This document shows positions 28,321 to 36,455 of a stretch of DNA of 64,000 nucleotides, piece after piece. How positions within the stretch are numbered: the stretch's first letter is position 1; each line of letters opens with the position of its first letter. Under the pieces are notes generated by a model. That model was not told the DNA's origin and ran no database searches. It saw only the letters and a program-made list of their open reading frames with translations. The translations under genes were made by a program, and so were the position numbers. The DNA comes from Streptomyces sp. BK340 (GTDB lineage Bacteria > Actinomycetota > Actinomycetes > Streptomycetales > Streptomycetaceae): positions 186,001 through 250,000 of the forward strand of contig NZ_VISR01000006.1 of the NCBI RefSeq assembly GCF_007827595.1, given 5' to 3'.

Positions 28321-28707
28321 ATGAGTTACGGGCGGCCCGCCGGTCTACCGCACGTGGATGAGAGGACACCTGCCGTGCTCGTGCCGGCCGGCCCCGTCAC
28401 CAGGGACGAGGCGGCGGGGCTGTGCGACGACGTACGGGCGCTGCTGGAGGTCACCGGGGCCGCGGCCGTCGTCTGCGACGTGGGCGGGCTGGGGCCACCC
28501 GGCCTGGCCGCGGTCGATCTGCTCGCGCGGCTGGAGCTGGCCGCACGGCGGGCCGGGGGCCGGATACGGCTGCGCGGCCCGGATCCAGCGCTACGCGCCC
28601 TCCTCGATCTTGTCGGGCTCCGCCTCCAGGTGGAGGGGGAGCCCGAAGAGCGGGAACCAGCGCTGGGTGTCGAGGAAGAAGTGGAACCCGGTCAGCCGGC
28701 CGTCTGA
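28321..28707 (+). CDS. STAS-domain protein (anti-anti-sigma-like)
   Basis: A 128-aa protein whose residues about 15-100 fit a STAS domain: AVLVPAGPVTRDEAAG, VVCDVGGLGPPGLAAVDLLARL and GGRIRLRGPDPALRALLDLVG. The usual phosphorylatable Ser of anti-anti-sigma factors is absent: the site reads GLGPPGLAAVD. This makes partner-switch phosphorylation unlikely. ATG 28321 lacks a strong ribosome site; GTG 28291 would add 10 residues. Its last 117 bp overlap, tail to tail, the ECF sigma gene, and its C-terminal acidic tail derives from that shared stretch. Confidence 0.7.
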   Translation: MSYGRPAGLPHVDERTPAVLVPAGPVTRDEAAGLCDDVRALLEVTGAAAVVCDVGGLGPPGLAAVDLLARLELAARRAGGRIRLRGPDPALRALLDLVGLRLQVEGEPEEREPALGVEEEVEPGQPAV

Positions 28708-29604
28708 GATCTCCAGGACCTGGATCGACCACGGTGTGAAGCCGCCCGCCTCCGGGTCCGGCTTGTACTGGGCGAAGCCCGGCAGCCCGTTGACCTGCAC
28801 GGGCAGCAGACGGGAGCCGGCGCAGGCGGCACCCAGCGTGGTCATGAAGCCGGTGATGTCGTCGTGCCCGGTCAGCCACAGGTCGAACGGCGGCATCGTC
28901 ATGATGGCGTCCTCGTGCAGCAACGCCGTGAGCGCCGTCATGTCGTAGCCCTCGAAGGCCTTCACATAGCGCTCCAGGAGCTTTTGCTGCTCCTCGTCGA
29001 GCGGGTCGGAGACCGCCGCCCCGGCACCGGCCTGCTCCCGCTCGGCGAGCGTCGCCCGGGCCCGCTGCAGCGCGCTGTTGACCGAGGCGACCGTGGTGTC
29101 CAGCAGCTCGGCGACCTCGCTCGCCTTCCAGGCCAGCACCTCGCGCAGGATCAGCACCACCCGCTGCTTGGGCGGCAGTTGCTGCAGGGCCGCCATGAAC
29201 GCCAGCCGGATCGACTCCTTCGCGACGGCCGCCTCCGCCGGGTCCTCGACCGTCGGCAGTACGCGCGCGTCCGGCACCGGCTCCAGCCAGGTGTTGTCCG
29301 GGCGCGGGGCGAGGGCCGCCTGCGCGAGGGGCGTCGAGTCGGTCAGGTCCATCGGGCGGGCCCGCTTGTTCCCCGCCGTCAGCATGTCCAGGCACACGTT
29401 CGTCGCGATCCGGTACAGCCACGAGCGCAGGGACGAACGGCCCTCGAACTTGTCGTAGCTCCGCCAGGCCCGCACCAGGGTGTCCTGCACCGCGTCCTCG
29501 GCCTCGAAGGAGGAACCGAGCATGCGGTAGCAGTACCCCGTCAGCTCGGTCCGGTGCTTCTCCAGTGCGAGGTCCAGGTCCGCCGCCACCGTGCCGTTGC
29601 CCAT
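28591..29604 (-). CDS. ECF sigma factor with C-terminal SnoaL-like domain
   Basis: A 337-aa sigma factor of the SigJ/SigG-like type. Region 2 is YCYRMLGSSFEAEDAVQDTLVRAWR (about 23-47). Region 4 is LPPKQRVVLILREVLAWKASEVAELL and SVNSALQRARA (about 150-195). A NTF2/SnoaL-like domain (about 215-330) follows: YVKAFEGYDMTALTALLHEDA, FHFFLDTQRWFPLFGLP. In this class the C-terminal domain replaces a separate anti-sigma factor and modulates activity. ATG 29604 is the start. Its 3' end overlaps the convergent STAS gene, and the pair may be linked regulators, though STAS proteins do not usually pair with this class. Confidence 0.88.
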   Translation of the reverse strand: MGNGTVAADLDLALEKHRTELTGYCYRMLGSSFEAEDAVQDTLVRAWRSYDKFEGRSSLRSWLYRIATNVCLDMLTAGNKRARPMDLTDSTPLAQAALAPRPDNTWLEPVPDARVLPTVEDPAEAAVAKESIRLAFMAALQQLPPKQRVVLILREVLAWKASEVAELLDTTVASVNSALQRARATLAEREQAGAGAAVSDPLDEEQQKLLERYVKAFEGYDMTALTALLHEDAIMTMPPFDLWLTGHDDITGFMTTLGAACAGSRLLPVQVNGLPGFAQYKPDPEAGGFTPWSIQVLEISDGRLTGFHFFLDTQRWFPLFGLPLHLEAEPDKIEEGA

Positions 29605-29755
29605 CGTCCACCCACCCCTGTGGCCGTTCTGTTCACGCGCCTTCGCGCTCCAGCACTTCGGAAGCTACCGCAGCCCACTGACAATGGCCCCCCGAGCGCG
29701 GAAGAGCGCAGTTCAGACCGGTTGCTTCCGGGAGTTGAGCGGACCTGGCGCCGGC

Positions 29756-31045
29756 TCAGTGCGCCGGCACCGGCTGCCGGAGGGCCGCCACCCGGGCCGC
29801 CCGGGAGCCGAGGACCGTGATCGTGACGACCCCGAGGACCGCGAGGACGCCGACGGTGACCGTGCCGGCCCAGCCGCCCGAGTGGAAGGCCATCGCGCCG
29901 ACCGTGCTGCCCGCGCTGGAGCCGACGTAGTAGGCGGACTGGTAGAGGGCCGAGGCCTGGGCGCGGCCACGGGTCGCCGTCTTGCTGACCGCCGAGGAGG
30001 CGACCGCGTGCCCCGCGAAGAAGCCCGCGGTGATCAGGACCAGACCCAGCAGGACCGGCGGCAGGGAGTCCGCAAGGGAGAGCAGCAGGCCCGCCGCCGT
30101 CGTACCGCCCGCCAGGTACAGCGCACCCCGGCGGCCGAGGCGGCCCACCAGACGGCCCGCGGTCGACGCCGACACCGTACCCACCAGGTACACCAGGAAG
30201 ATCGAGCCGACGATGCCCTGCGGGAGGGAGAAGGGGGCCTCCGTCAGCCGGTACCCGATCACCGTGTACACACCGCCGAACACCGTCATGAACAGCGCGC
30301 CGATCGCGTACAGGCGGCGCAGCAGCGGGTCGGAGAGGTGGTCGCGGACCGTGCCGAGCAGGACGCGGGGGCGCAGCGAGCCGGGCCTGAAGTGCTTCGG
30401 CGCCGGCAGCAGCAGCCGGAACGCCACCGCACAGGCCACCGCGATCGCGCCGATCACGCCGACGGCCACCCGCCAGCCCCACTCCTGCGCGACCCAGCCG
30501 GTGATCACGCGGCCGCTCATCCCACCGACGCTGTTGCCCGCGACGAACAGCCCGATCGCCGTGACCAGCGCCTTCGGCCGGACCTCCTCGGCCAGGTACG
30601 CCGTCGCCGAGGCCGGCAGACCGGCCAGCGCCGCGCCCTGCACCGCCCGCAGCACCACCAGCGCGCCGATCGACGGCGCGAACGGCACCAGCAGCCCGAC
30701 GCTCACCGCGACCGCCAGCGAGGCCGTCATCACCGTACGGCGGCCGAAGCGCTCCGACAGGGCGCTCATCGGCAGCACGAACAGCGCCAGACCGCCGGTC
30801 GCGGCCGCCACCGTCCAGCTCGCCTCGCTCGCCGCGACCCCGAACTCCCCGGAGATCAGCGGCAGCAGTGCCTGCGTGGAGTAGAGGAGGGCGAAGGTCG
30901 CTACTCCGGCGAGGAAGAGGGCGAAGCTCATCCGGTGGTAGCCGGGGCCGCCCGGCGCCATGCGGGAGTCGGGGGCGGAGTCGGAGGAACGGACGGGCGA
31001 GACGGCGTCCACGCTGGTGGACGCCCCGGTACTGGCGGGAGACAT
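29756..31045 (-). CDS. MFS transporter
   Basis: A 429-aa major facilitator with about 12 membrane helices. Conserved loops are SALSERFGRRTVMTASL (motif A after helix 2), VLRAVQGAALAGLPASATAYLAEEVRP and, in the second half, TAGRLVGRLGRRGAL. It resembles YnfM/AraJ-type exporters (inner-membrane drug or metabolite efflux). It starts at ATG 31045, divergent from a LysR regulator 63 bp away, which very likely controls it. The first 36 residues are a hydrophilic tail. Confidence 0.88.
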   Translation of the reverse strand: MSPASTGASTSVDAVSPVRSSDSAPDSRMAPGGPGYHRMSFALFLAGVATFALLYSTQALLPLISGEFGVAASEASWTVAAATGGLALFVLPMSALSERFGRRTVMTASLAVAVSVGLLVPFAPSIGALVVLRAVQGAALAGLPASATAYLAEEVRPKALVTAIGLFVAGNSVGGMSGRVITGWVAQEWGWRVAVGVIGAIAVACAVAFRLLLPAPKHFRPGSLRPRVLLGTVRDHLSDPLLRRLYAIGALFMTVFGGVYTVIGYRLTEAPFSLPQGIVGSIFLVYLVGTVSASTAGRLVGRLGRRGALYLAGGTTAAGLLLSLADSLPPVLLGLVLITAGFFAGHAVASSAVSKTATRGRAQASALYQSAYYVGSSAGSTVGAMAFHSGGWAGTVTVGVLAVLGVVTITVLGSRAARVAALRQPVPAH

Positions 31046-31108
31046 GCCTCGAAGCTACGTACGGATCCGTTCATCCGTCCAATGCATGGATTCGCCATAA
31101 TCGTTCCC

Positions 31109-32071
31109 ATGGTGCATCAGCAGAGCTCACAGGCGCGACTGTCACCGTCCGGTGACACAGAAGACATGGCTGAGATGTCGAGGCTGCTGGCGCCCCGCCT
31201 CGCCTACTTCGCCGGCGTCGCCCGTACCGAGCACGTCACCCGGGCCGCCCACGAGATGAACGTCCCCCAGTCGACCCTCTCGCGCGCGATGGCCCGCCTG
31301 GAACAGGATCTGGGGGTCGACCTGTTCGCGCGCCACGGCCGTACGGTCTCCCTCACCACCGCCGGCCGCACCTTCCTCGCCTCCGTCGAACGCGCCCTCG
31401 CCGAGGTCGAGCGTGCCGCCGAGGAGGTCCGCGCCGACGCCGACCCGGCCACCGGCAAGGTCGCCTTCGGCTTCCTGCACACCATGGGCGCCGAGACCGT
31501 ACCCGGCCTGCTGCACGCCTTCCGGGCCGACCACCCGCGCATCCGCTTCAGCCTGGTCCAGAACTACGGCGAGGCGATGCTGGAGCGGCTGCGCGCGGGA
31601 GAGCTGGACCTGTGCCTCACCTCTCCGGTCCCCGACGCGCCCGACCTCGTCGCCCGTCGCCTGGACGAACAGAAGCTCCGCCTGGTCGTCCCCGCCGACC
31701 ACCGCCTGGCCGCCCGCCGCCGCATCCGCCTGGCCGAGGCGTCGGACGAAACCTTCGTCACCCTGGAACCCGGCTACGGCCTGCGCCGCATCACCGACGA
31801 CCTGTGCCGAGAAGCAGGCTTCCGCCCGAGGGTCGCCTTCGAGGGCGAGGAGGCGGAGACCCTGAGGGGCCTGGTGGCGGCGGGCCTGGGCGTCGCCCTG
31901 CTGCCCCCGCCGACGGTCCCGCGTCCGGGCGTGGTCGAACTGACGGTGACGGCCCCCAGGGCGGTCCGCGAAATCGGCGTCGCCTGGCTGGCCGACCGCC
32001 CGGACACGCCTCCCGTGGCCGCCTTCAAGAAGTTCCTGCTCTCGAGAAGGGGGAGTCTGCTGCCCGCCTAG
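31109..32071 (+). CDS. LysR-family transcriptional regulator
   Basis: A 320-aa LysR protein. The winged helix-turn-helix covers about residues 27-86 (LAYFAGVARTEHVTRAAHEM, PQSTLSRAMARLEQDLGVDLF). The rest is the two-lobed effector domain (GKVAFGFLHTMGAETVPGLL, GLVAAGLGVALLPPP). ATG 31109 has no ribosome site. CATAAT at 31096-31101 would put transcription start at the ATG, so a leaderless message is likely. A palindrome ACGGATCCGT (31061-31070) in the gap is a candidate binding site for control of the divergent MFS gene. Its stop is inside the first base pairs of a 164-bp inverted-repeat element. Confidence 0.92.
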   Translation: MVHQQSSQARLSPSGDTEDMAEMSRLLAPRLAYFAGVARTEHVTRAAHEMNVPQSTLSRAMARLEQDLGVDLFARHGRTVSLTTAGRTFLASVERALAEVERAAEEVRADADPATGKVAFGFLHTMGAETVPGLLHAFRADHPRIRFSLVQNYGEAMLERLRAGELDLCLTSPVPDAPDLVARRLDEQKLRLVVPADHRLAARRRIRLAEASDETFVTLEPGYGLRRITDDLCREAGFRPRVAFEGEEAETLRGLVAAGLGVALLPPPTVPRPGVVELTVTAPRAVREIGVAWLADRPDTPPVAAFKKFLLSRRGSLLPA

Positions 32072-32233
32072 GGGGTTTCGTTCGGATCAGGCCGGGTCCG
32101 CGACGCCCGGCACGGCACCTCGCCGCGTTGTCGGACCACCCGGGTACGCCCAGTACGCGGGTGCTCCTCCGCCTTGCGACGCACCGCACCGGACGCCGCG
32201 GCCTGACCCGACCTGATCCGAACGAAACCCCCT
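32070..32233. mobile_element. MITE-like element with 29-bp terminal inverted repeats
   Basis: The left arm (32070-32098) and right arm (32205-32233) are inverted copies of a 29-mer starting AGGGGGTTTCGTTCGGATCA with one mismatch. The 106-bp inside has no open frame with a family. The left arm overlaps the LysR stop codon. It resembles, from memory, short non-autonomous elements scattered in Streptomyces intergenic DNA. No transposase is encoded. Target duplications are not evident. Confidence 0.65.
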
Positions 32234-32260
32234 GGGGGCGCGGGGCCGTGCCGGACAGGC

Positions 32261-33022
32261 CTACCGTCTCAGCGACTTCCCGAACCCCGCAGCCAACGGC
32301 ATCCGGAGCCCGATCGGCGGCGGAGCGGCGAGCGCATCCTCCACGGGCCGCGACACCGAACACCCGAACAACGCCCCCATCGCGAAGTCCACCGCAAGGC
32401 TCAGCACTTCGTCCCGGTGCTGATGCAACCCATGGCCGTCGGAGTGCACTTCGAACCGGCACACGTCCCGGTTCGCCTTCTTCGCCCGGGCCGCAAGCCG
32501 GAACGACAGTTCGGGATCGGTCCGTTCGTCGTTGGTGCCGTGCACGACCAGCACCCGCCGCCCCACCAGCTGCTTCACCGGCTCCGCGGCAGCCGCCACG
32601 TCCTCCTCCGGCAGCCAGGGCGCCAGCGCGACGACCGAGTTCACCGCCTCGTGCCCGCCGGCCCGCAGCGCCGCCCGTGCGCCCATGTCGAGTCCGGCCA
32701 GACACACGGGAACGTCCCCGTAGCGCCGTACGATCTCGTCGGCGGCCCATTCCGCGTCCCCCGCGAGATGCGCCTCGCTGCCGTTCCAGCCCCGGTAGCG
32801 GTAGTGGACCGTATGGACAGCCAGCCCCTCCGCGCGGCCCGCGCGCGCGAGCCTGCGGCCGAGGGAGCGGACGAAGGCCGTCGCATGGAGGGGCGACGGC
32901 CTGCGGGCGGAGACCTCCTCGCCCCCGGGGAGCAGCAGCACCGCTCCGCTCACTGACGTCGGCTCCGGGCCGACTGCCCTTCCGAGCCTCGCCGTTCGGA
33001 CCGGCGTCGCTTGCTGTCCCAT
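32261..33022 (-). CDS. Alpha/beta hydrolase with Asp in the nucleophile elbow
   Basis: A 253-aa alpha/beta hydrolase. The oxyanion region is [10 protein letters not shown], the nucleophile elbow [13 protein letters not shown], the acid region [11 protein letters not shown] and the histidine SDGHGLHQH. The elbow reads G-L-D-M-G where G-x-S-x-G is usual, so the nucleophile would be Asp (as in haloalkane dehalogenases) or the enzyme is inactive. ATG 33022 is the start; no clear ribosome site. It is divergent from adenosine deaminase 121 bp away but has no obvious link with nucleosides. Substrate unknown. Confidence 0.8.
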   Translation of the reverse strand: MGQQATPVRTARLGRAVGPEPTSVSGAVLLLPGGEEVSARRPSPLHATAFVRSLGRRLARAGRAEGLAVHTVHYRYRGWNGSEAHLAGDAEWAADEIVRRYGDVPVCLAGLDMGARAALRAGGHEAVNSVVALAPWLPEEDVAAAAEPVKQLVGRRVLVVHGTNDERTDPELSFRLAARAKKANRDVCRFEVHSDGHGLHQHRDEVLSLAVDFAMGALFGCSVSRPVEDALAAPPPIGLRMPLAAGFGKSLRR

Positions 33023-33115
33023 GACAGAACAGTGTCAGAAGCGACGGTGTACGAAACCCGTCCGTGGGGTCACCGTTAAATATCGACGGAAAAGTACATG
33101 CCGTACAGCGGCTCT

Positions 33116-33127
33116 CTACGCGCGTAG
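33116..33127. promoter_or_regulatory. Nucleoside-regulon operator, site 4 (perfect palindrome)
   Basis: CTACGCGCGTAG ends 16 bp before the adenosine deaminase ATG, where it would overlap the -10 or start region and repress when bound. Confidence 0.85.
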
Positions 33128-33143
33128 GGGCTACAGTGCGGCA

Positions 33144-34319
33144 ATGACGAGCCAGACTGCACCGACTGGGACCGTCCCGACGCACGTCCCGACGCCGGAC
33201 CAGATCCGCCGGGCCCCCAAGGTTCTGCTGCACGATCATCTCGACGGCGGGCTCCGCCCCGGAACCGTCGTCGAACTCGCCCGGGAGACCGGCTACTCCG
33301 AGCTTCCCGAGACCGACCCCGACAAGCTGGGCATCTGGTTCCGTGAGGCGGCCGATTCCGGCTCGCTGGAGCGGTATCTGGAGACCTTCTCGCACACCGT
33401 CGGTGTGATGCAGACCCGGGAGGCGCTCGTCCGGGTCGCCCGGGAGTGCGCGGAGGACCTCGCCGAGGACGGGGTCGTCTACGCGGAGGTGCGGTACGCG
33501 CCCGAGCAGCATCTGGAGGGCGGGCTGCGTCTGGAGGAGGTCGTCGAGGCGGTCAACGAGGGTTTCCGGGAGGGCGAGCGGCTCGCCCGCGAGGACGGTC
33601 GCCGCATCCGGGTCGGCGCCCTGCTGACCGCCATGCGGCACGCGGCCCGCTCCCTGGAGATCGCCGAACTCGCCAACCGCTACCGGGACCTGGGCGTGGT
33701 CGGTTTCGACATCGCCGGAGCCGAGGCCGGCTACCCGCCCACCCGGCACCTGGACGCGTTCGAGTACCTCAAGCGCGAGAACAACCACTTCACCATCCAT
33801 GCCGGCGAGGCCTTCGGGCTGCCGTCCATCTGGCAGGCGCTGCAGTGGTGCGGTGCCGACCGGCTCGGGCACGGTGTGCGGATCATCGACGACATCGAGG
33901 TCCGCGAGGACGGCTCGGTGCGGCTCGGGCGGCTGGCCTCCTACGTCCGCGACAAGCGCATCCCGCTGGAGCTGTGCCCCAGCTCCAACCTGCAGACCGG
34001 GGCCGCCTCCTCCTACGCCGAGCACCCGATCGGGCTGCTGCGGCGCCTGCACTTCCGGGCGACGGTCAACACCGACAACAGGCTGATGTCGCACACCAGC
34101 ATGAGCCGGGAATTCGAGCATCTCGTCGAGGCGTTCGCTTACACGCTCGACGATCTCGCATGGTTCTCCGTCAATGCGATGAAATCAGCGTTCATTCCTT
34201 TCGATGAACGGCTGGCGATGATCAATGACGTGGTCAAGCCGGGGTATGCAGAGCTGAAATCCGAGTGGCTGTTCCAGCAGACCGCATCCACCAGCGGTTC
34301 TTCCGGATCTCAGGGGTAG
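33144..34319 (+). CDS. add: Adenosine deaminase
   Basis: A 391-aa metal-dependent deaminase converting adenosine and deoxyadenosine to inosine and deoxyinosine. Motifs: HDHLDGG (zinc His30, His32), [29 protein letters not shown] and [10 protein letters not shown]. The last carries Asn where animal enzymes have the second Asp of NTDD; this variant is common in actinobacterial enzymes to my knowledge. ATG 33144 lies 16 bp after a perfect copy of the nucleoside operator. The product feeds purine nucleoside phosphorylase at 47.5 kb. Confidence 0.94.
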   Translation: MTSQTAPTGTVPTHVPTPDQIRRAPKVLLHDHLDGGLRPGTVVELARETGYSELPETDPDKLGIWFREAADSGSLERYLETFSHTVGVMQTREALVRVARECAEDLAEDGVVYAEVRYAPEQHLEGGLRLEEVVEAVNEGFREGERLAREDGRRIRVGALLTAMRHAARSLEIAELANRYRDLGVVGFDIAGAEAGYPPTRHLDAFEYLKRENNHFTIHAGEAFGLPSIWQALQWCGADRLGHGVRIIDDIEVREDGSVRLGRLASYVRDKRIPLELCPSSNLQTGAASSYAEHPIGLLRRLHFRATVNTDNRLMSHTSMSREFEHLVEAFAYTLDDLAWFSVNAMKSAFIPFDERLAMINDVVKPGYAELKSEWLFQQTASTSGSSGSQG

Positions 34320-34470
34320 CGGCGGGGCGAACGGCGGCACGGAATGCGGACGCGCTTTCACAAGTCGTCCGCATTTCGGTGTTTGCGGGCGGCGGTCCGG
34401 CATGTTTACGGTCGTGGACCGCTCAGATTTTTTGTCATCTCCCTTCTCCGCATTCAAGGACGCATTCACC

Positions 34471-34824
34471 ATGAAGCAGTCTGCTGCCAAGACCCTCGGT
34501 GTCGCCGCCCTCGGTGCCGCCTTCGCCGCCGTCGGTGCGGGCGCGGCCAACGCGGCCCCGGCCGTCCCCGACGCCACGCAGGCCCTGGACACCGTCACCC
34601 AGACGCTGCCGGCCCAGAACGTCGGCAAGGCGCTGCCGGGCGCCGCCGAGGCGCTCACCCAGGGGCAGGGTGCCCTCGGTGGCGGGCTGGCCGCCGCGCA
34701 GCCGACCGTCCAGAAGGTCCTCGCCGGCGGCCCGACCGCGCCGGCCGTCGGCCTGCTCGGCGGTCTGCCGCTGCAGGGCCTGCCCACGCACGGCGTGCCG
34801 GTGAACGGCATCCCGCTCGGCTGA
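34471..34824 (+). CDS. Small secreted protein, Ala/Gly/Pro-rich
   Basis: A 117-aa protein with a typical Sec signal peptide (MKQSAAKTLGVAALGAAFAA, cleavage after ANA). The mature part (about 88 aa) is Ala, Gly, Leu and Pro rich and ends in the motif PVNGIPLG. No cysteine and no family recognised. ATG 34471 has AAGGAC 10 nt upstream. A similar secreted protein ending GAPLG lies at 40596. It is followed by a strong hairpin terminator. Function is unknown; an exported wall or surface role is a guess. Confidence 0.75.
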   Translation: MKQSAAKTLGVAALGAAFAAVGAGAANAAPAVPDATQALDTVTQTLPAQNVGKALPGAAEALTQGQGALGGGLAAAQPTVQKVLAGGPTAPAVGLLGGLPLQGLPTHGVPVNGIPLG

Positions 34825-34835
34825 CATCCGCAGCG

Positions 34836-34894
34836 CGCACGACGCCGCTGGGGCGCCCCGGAGAAGTCCGCAGCGCCCCAGCGGCGTTCGTGCG
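34836..34894. terminator. Long bidirectional hairpin terminator
   Basis: A 20-bp stem with a single T bulge (CGCACGACGCCGCTGGGGCG paired with its near complement) lies between the convergent secreted-protein and PspC genes. Confidence 0.8.
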
Positions 34895-34901
34895 CCCGGA
34901 C

Positions 34902-35099
34902 TCACCAGGCGGTGGCCTTGTCCTCCGCCGGAAGCAGGATCCACAGCGCTATGTAGAGCAGGAACTGCGGGCCGGGGAGCAGGCAGGAGAGCAGGAAGAC
35001 GACTCGCATCGTCGTCGCGGAGGTGCCGAAGCGCCGGGCCAGCGCGGCGCACACTCCGCCGATCATGCGGCCGTGGGTGGGGCGGGCGAGGCTGGACAT
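34902..35099 (-). CDS. PspC-domain protein
   Basis: A 65-aa protein consisting of one PspC domain. GRMIGGVCAALARRFGTSATTMRV is followed by a single membrane helix (LLSCLLPGPQFLLYIALWILL). PspC proteins sense or respond to envelope stress. ATG 35099 has AAGGAG 8 nt upstream, so an earlier in-frame start is rejected. It stands alone, facing the small secreted protein across a terminator. Confidence 0.88.
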   Translation of the reverse strand: MSSLARPTHGRMIGGVCAALARRFGTSATTMRVVFLLSCLLPGPQFLLYIALWILLPAEDKATAW

Positions 35100-35192
35100 C
35101 TGCGGCTCCTTCGTGAGCGTCGGGTGAGGCTCTCCCGTCGATCGCCTCAACTGTCTTCCACGGTACGGAGACGAAGGGGACGAAGCGTCGCT

Positions 35193-35750
35193 CTACGGGG
35201 CGATCCCGACCCTGGGAATCGTCGGGGTACGACCCTGAGGGAGGTCCTCCTGGACGGTGACCTGCTCCGCCTCGTGGGGTTCGCGCTCGCCCCGGCGCCG
35301 CAGCCAGGCCCGGCCCACGGGCACCACGGCCAGGTGGGCCAGGATCACGCCCACGGTGTTCAGCAGCAGCGAGTCGACGTCCACGACCCTGCCCGGCACC
35401 CCCGTCTGCAGCAGGGCTATGCCCAGCGAGATCAGGGCGCCCGTGGCCGCCGTACGGACCAGGGAGGTGAGCGGGGAGACGTCGAGCCTGCCGGACATCG
35501 GCAGCAGCACACCCAGCGGCGCGAGCAGCGCCAGCCCCTCACCGAGGCGTCTGGCGGCCTCGGGCCAGCCCAGCGCCAGATCGGCCCGGATTCCGGCCAG
35601 CGGGCGCAGATTGGCGGGCATCACCCAGGGGACGTCCAGGGGGCGCAGCATCAGCCAGGCGACGAGCCCGAGGTGCGCGACGAGGAGGACACCCCCTGTC
35701 GCACGGATGCGGATCGCGGCACTGCCGCCGATGGAGCCTTGACGCTGCAC
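35193..35750 (-). CDS. VanZ-family membrane protein
   Basis: A 185-aa membrane protein of the VanZ-like family with about four helices (GGVLLVAHLGLVAWLML, LALLAPLGVLLPM, TGALISLGIALLQTGVPG, NTVGVILAHLAVV). The conserved segments LQTGVPGRVVDVDSLLLNTVG match the family's E/D-x-x-x-N-x-x-G signature. VanZ homologues affect cell-wall antibiotic tolerance in some bacteria. GTG 35750 is the most probable start; an earlier start would add 25 non-membrane residues. It has no ribosome site of note. Confidence 0.8.
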   Translation of the reverse strand: MQRQGSIGGSAAIRIRATGGVLLVAHLGLVAWLMLRPLDVPWVMPANLRPLAGIRADLALGWPEAARRLGEGLALLAPLGVLLPMSGRLDVSPLTSLVRTAATGALISLGIALLQTGVPGRVVDVDSLLLNTVGVILAHLAVVPVGRAWLRRRGEREPHEAEQVTVQEDLPQGRTPTIPRVGIAP

Positions 35751-35843
35751 GCCCCCGAAGACGCACCCCTGTGCACGATCGGTTCCGCATCCGTCACGCG
35801 GATGCACATGAGGCGTCCGCCACACCCGCCGGCGCGCGGCAGC

Positions 35844-36455
35844 TCAGGCCGCCGTGACCTCGCCGGACGGCGGCTCGGCCGTCCCCGGGCGGTTGCGGAC
35901 GTCGTCGGTGCACTCGTAGCGGCGCAGCGGGGCGGTGCCCGGGCCGCCCAGGATGACCGAGCCGTCGCCCTCGGTCGCCGCCGAGCCGGACAGCGTGCAC
36001 ACGAGCTGGGCGAGGGCGTAGGAGGTGAGCTGTTCCGGCGCGGTGCTCAGCCGGAGCGTGTCGTCCGGGTCCTTCCGGCCCGGCCCGGTCACGCTCAGGC
36101 CGCCCGGCACGTACGTCGTGTAGCCCGCCGCCTTCTGCCCCGCCGACGGGGACGCGGCGAGCTGGTCCAGCAGGCCCTGCGCCACGATCACCCGGCGCCG
36201 CTCGTCCGGCGTGCCCTCCGGGACCCGGACGGTCCGGTCGACGGCGGCCAGGGACGAGCCGCACAGCAGGAAGACCTGCACGGCCACTCCCTGCGAGGAC
36301 TGCGTGGACACACCGGGCCCGGACGGCGTGCACGGCACCCGGGAGGGTGCCCCGCCGAAGTCCGTCGGCACCTCGGTGGGCCGGATGCCGCACCCGGTGA
36401 GCAGCGCGGCCAGGAGGGGCGCCGCCAGCAGGCTGCGTACGGTCCCTGCTCTCAT
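35844..36455 (-). CDS. Lipoprotein of the AfsQ operon
   Basis: A 203-aa lipoprotein: signal MRAGTVRSLLAAPLLAAL, lipobox LLTGC. The mature domain contains IRPTEVPTDFGGAPSR and resembles part of the LpqB/GerMN-type region, which sits beside sensor kinases in actinobacteria; three further Cys are present. The start overlaps the afsQ2 stop by ATGA, so it is the last gene of afsQ1-afsQ2-lipoprotein. A role as an accessory sensor for AfsQ2 outside the membrane is inferred from position only. Confidence 0.85.
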   Translation of the reverse strand: MRAGTVRSLLAAPLLAALLTGCGIRPTEVPTDFGGAPSRVPCTPSGPGVSTQSSQGVAVQVFLLCGSSLAAVDRTVRVPEGTPDERRRVIVAQGLLDQLAASPSAGQKAAGYTTYVPGGLSVTGPGRKDPDDTLRLSTAPEQLTSYALAQLVCTLSGSAATEGDGSVILGGPGTAPLRRYECTDDVRNRPGTAEPPSGEVTAA

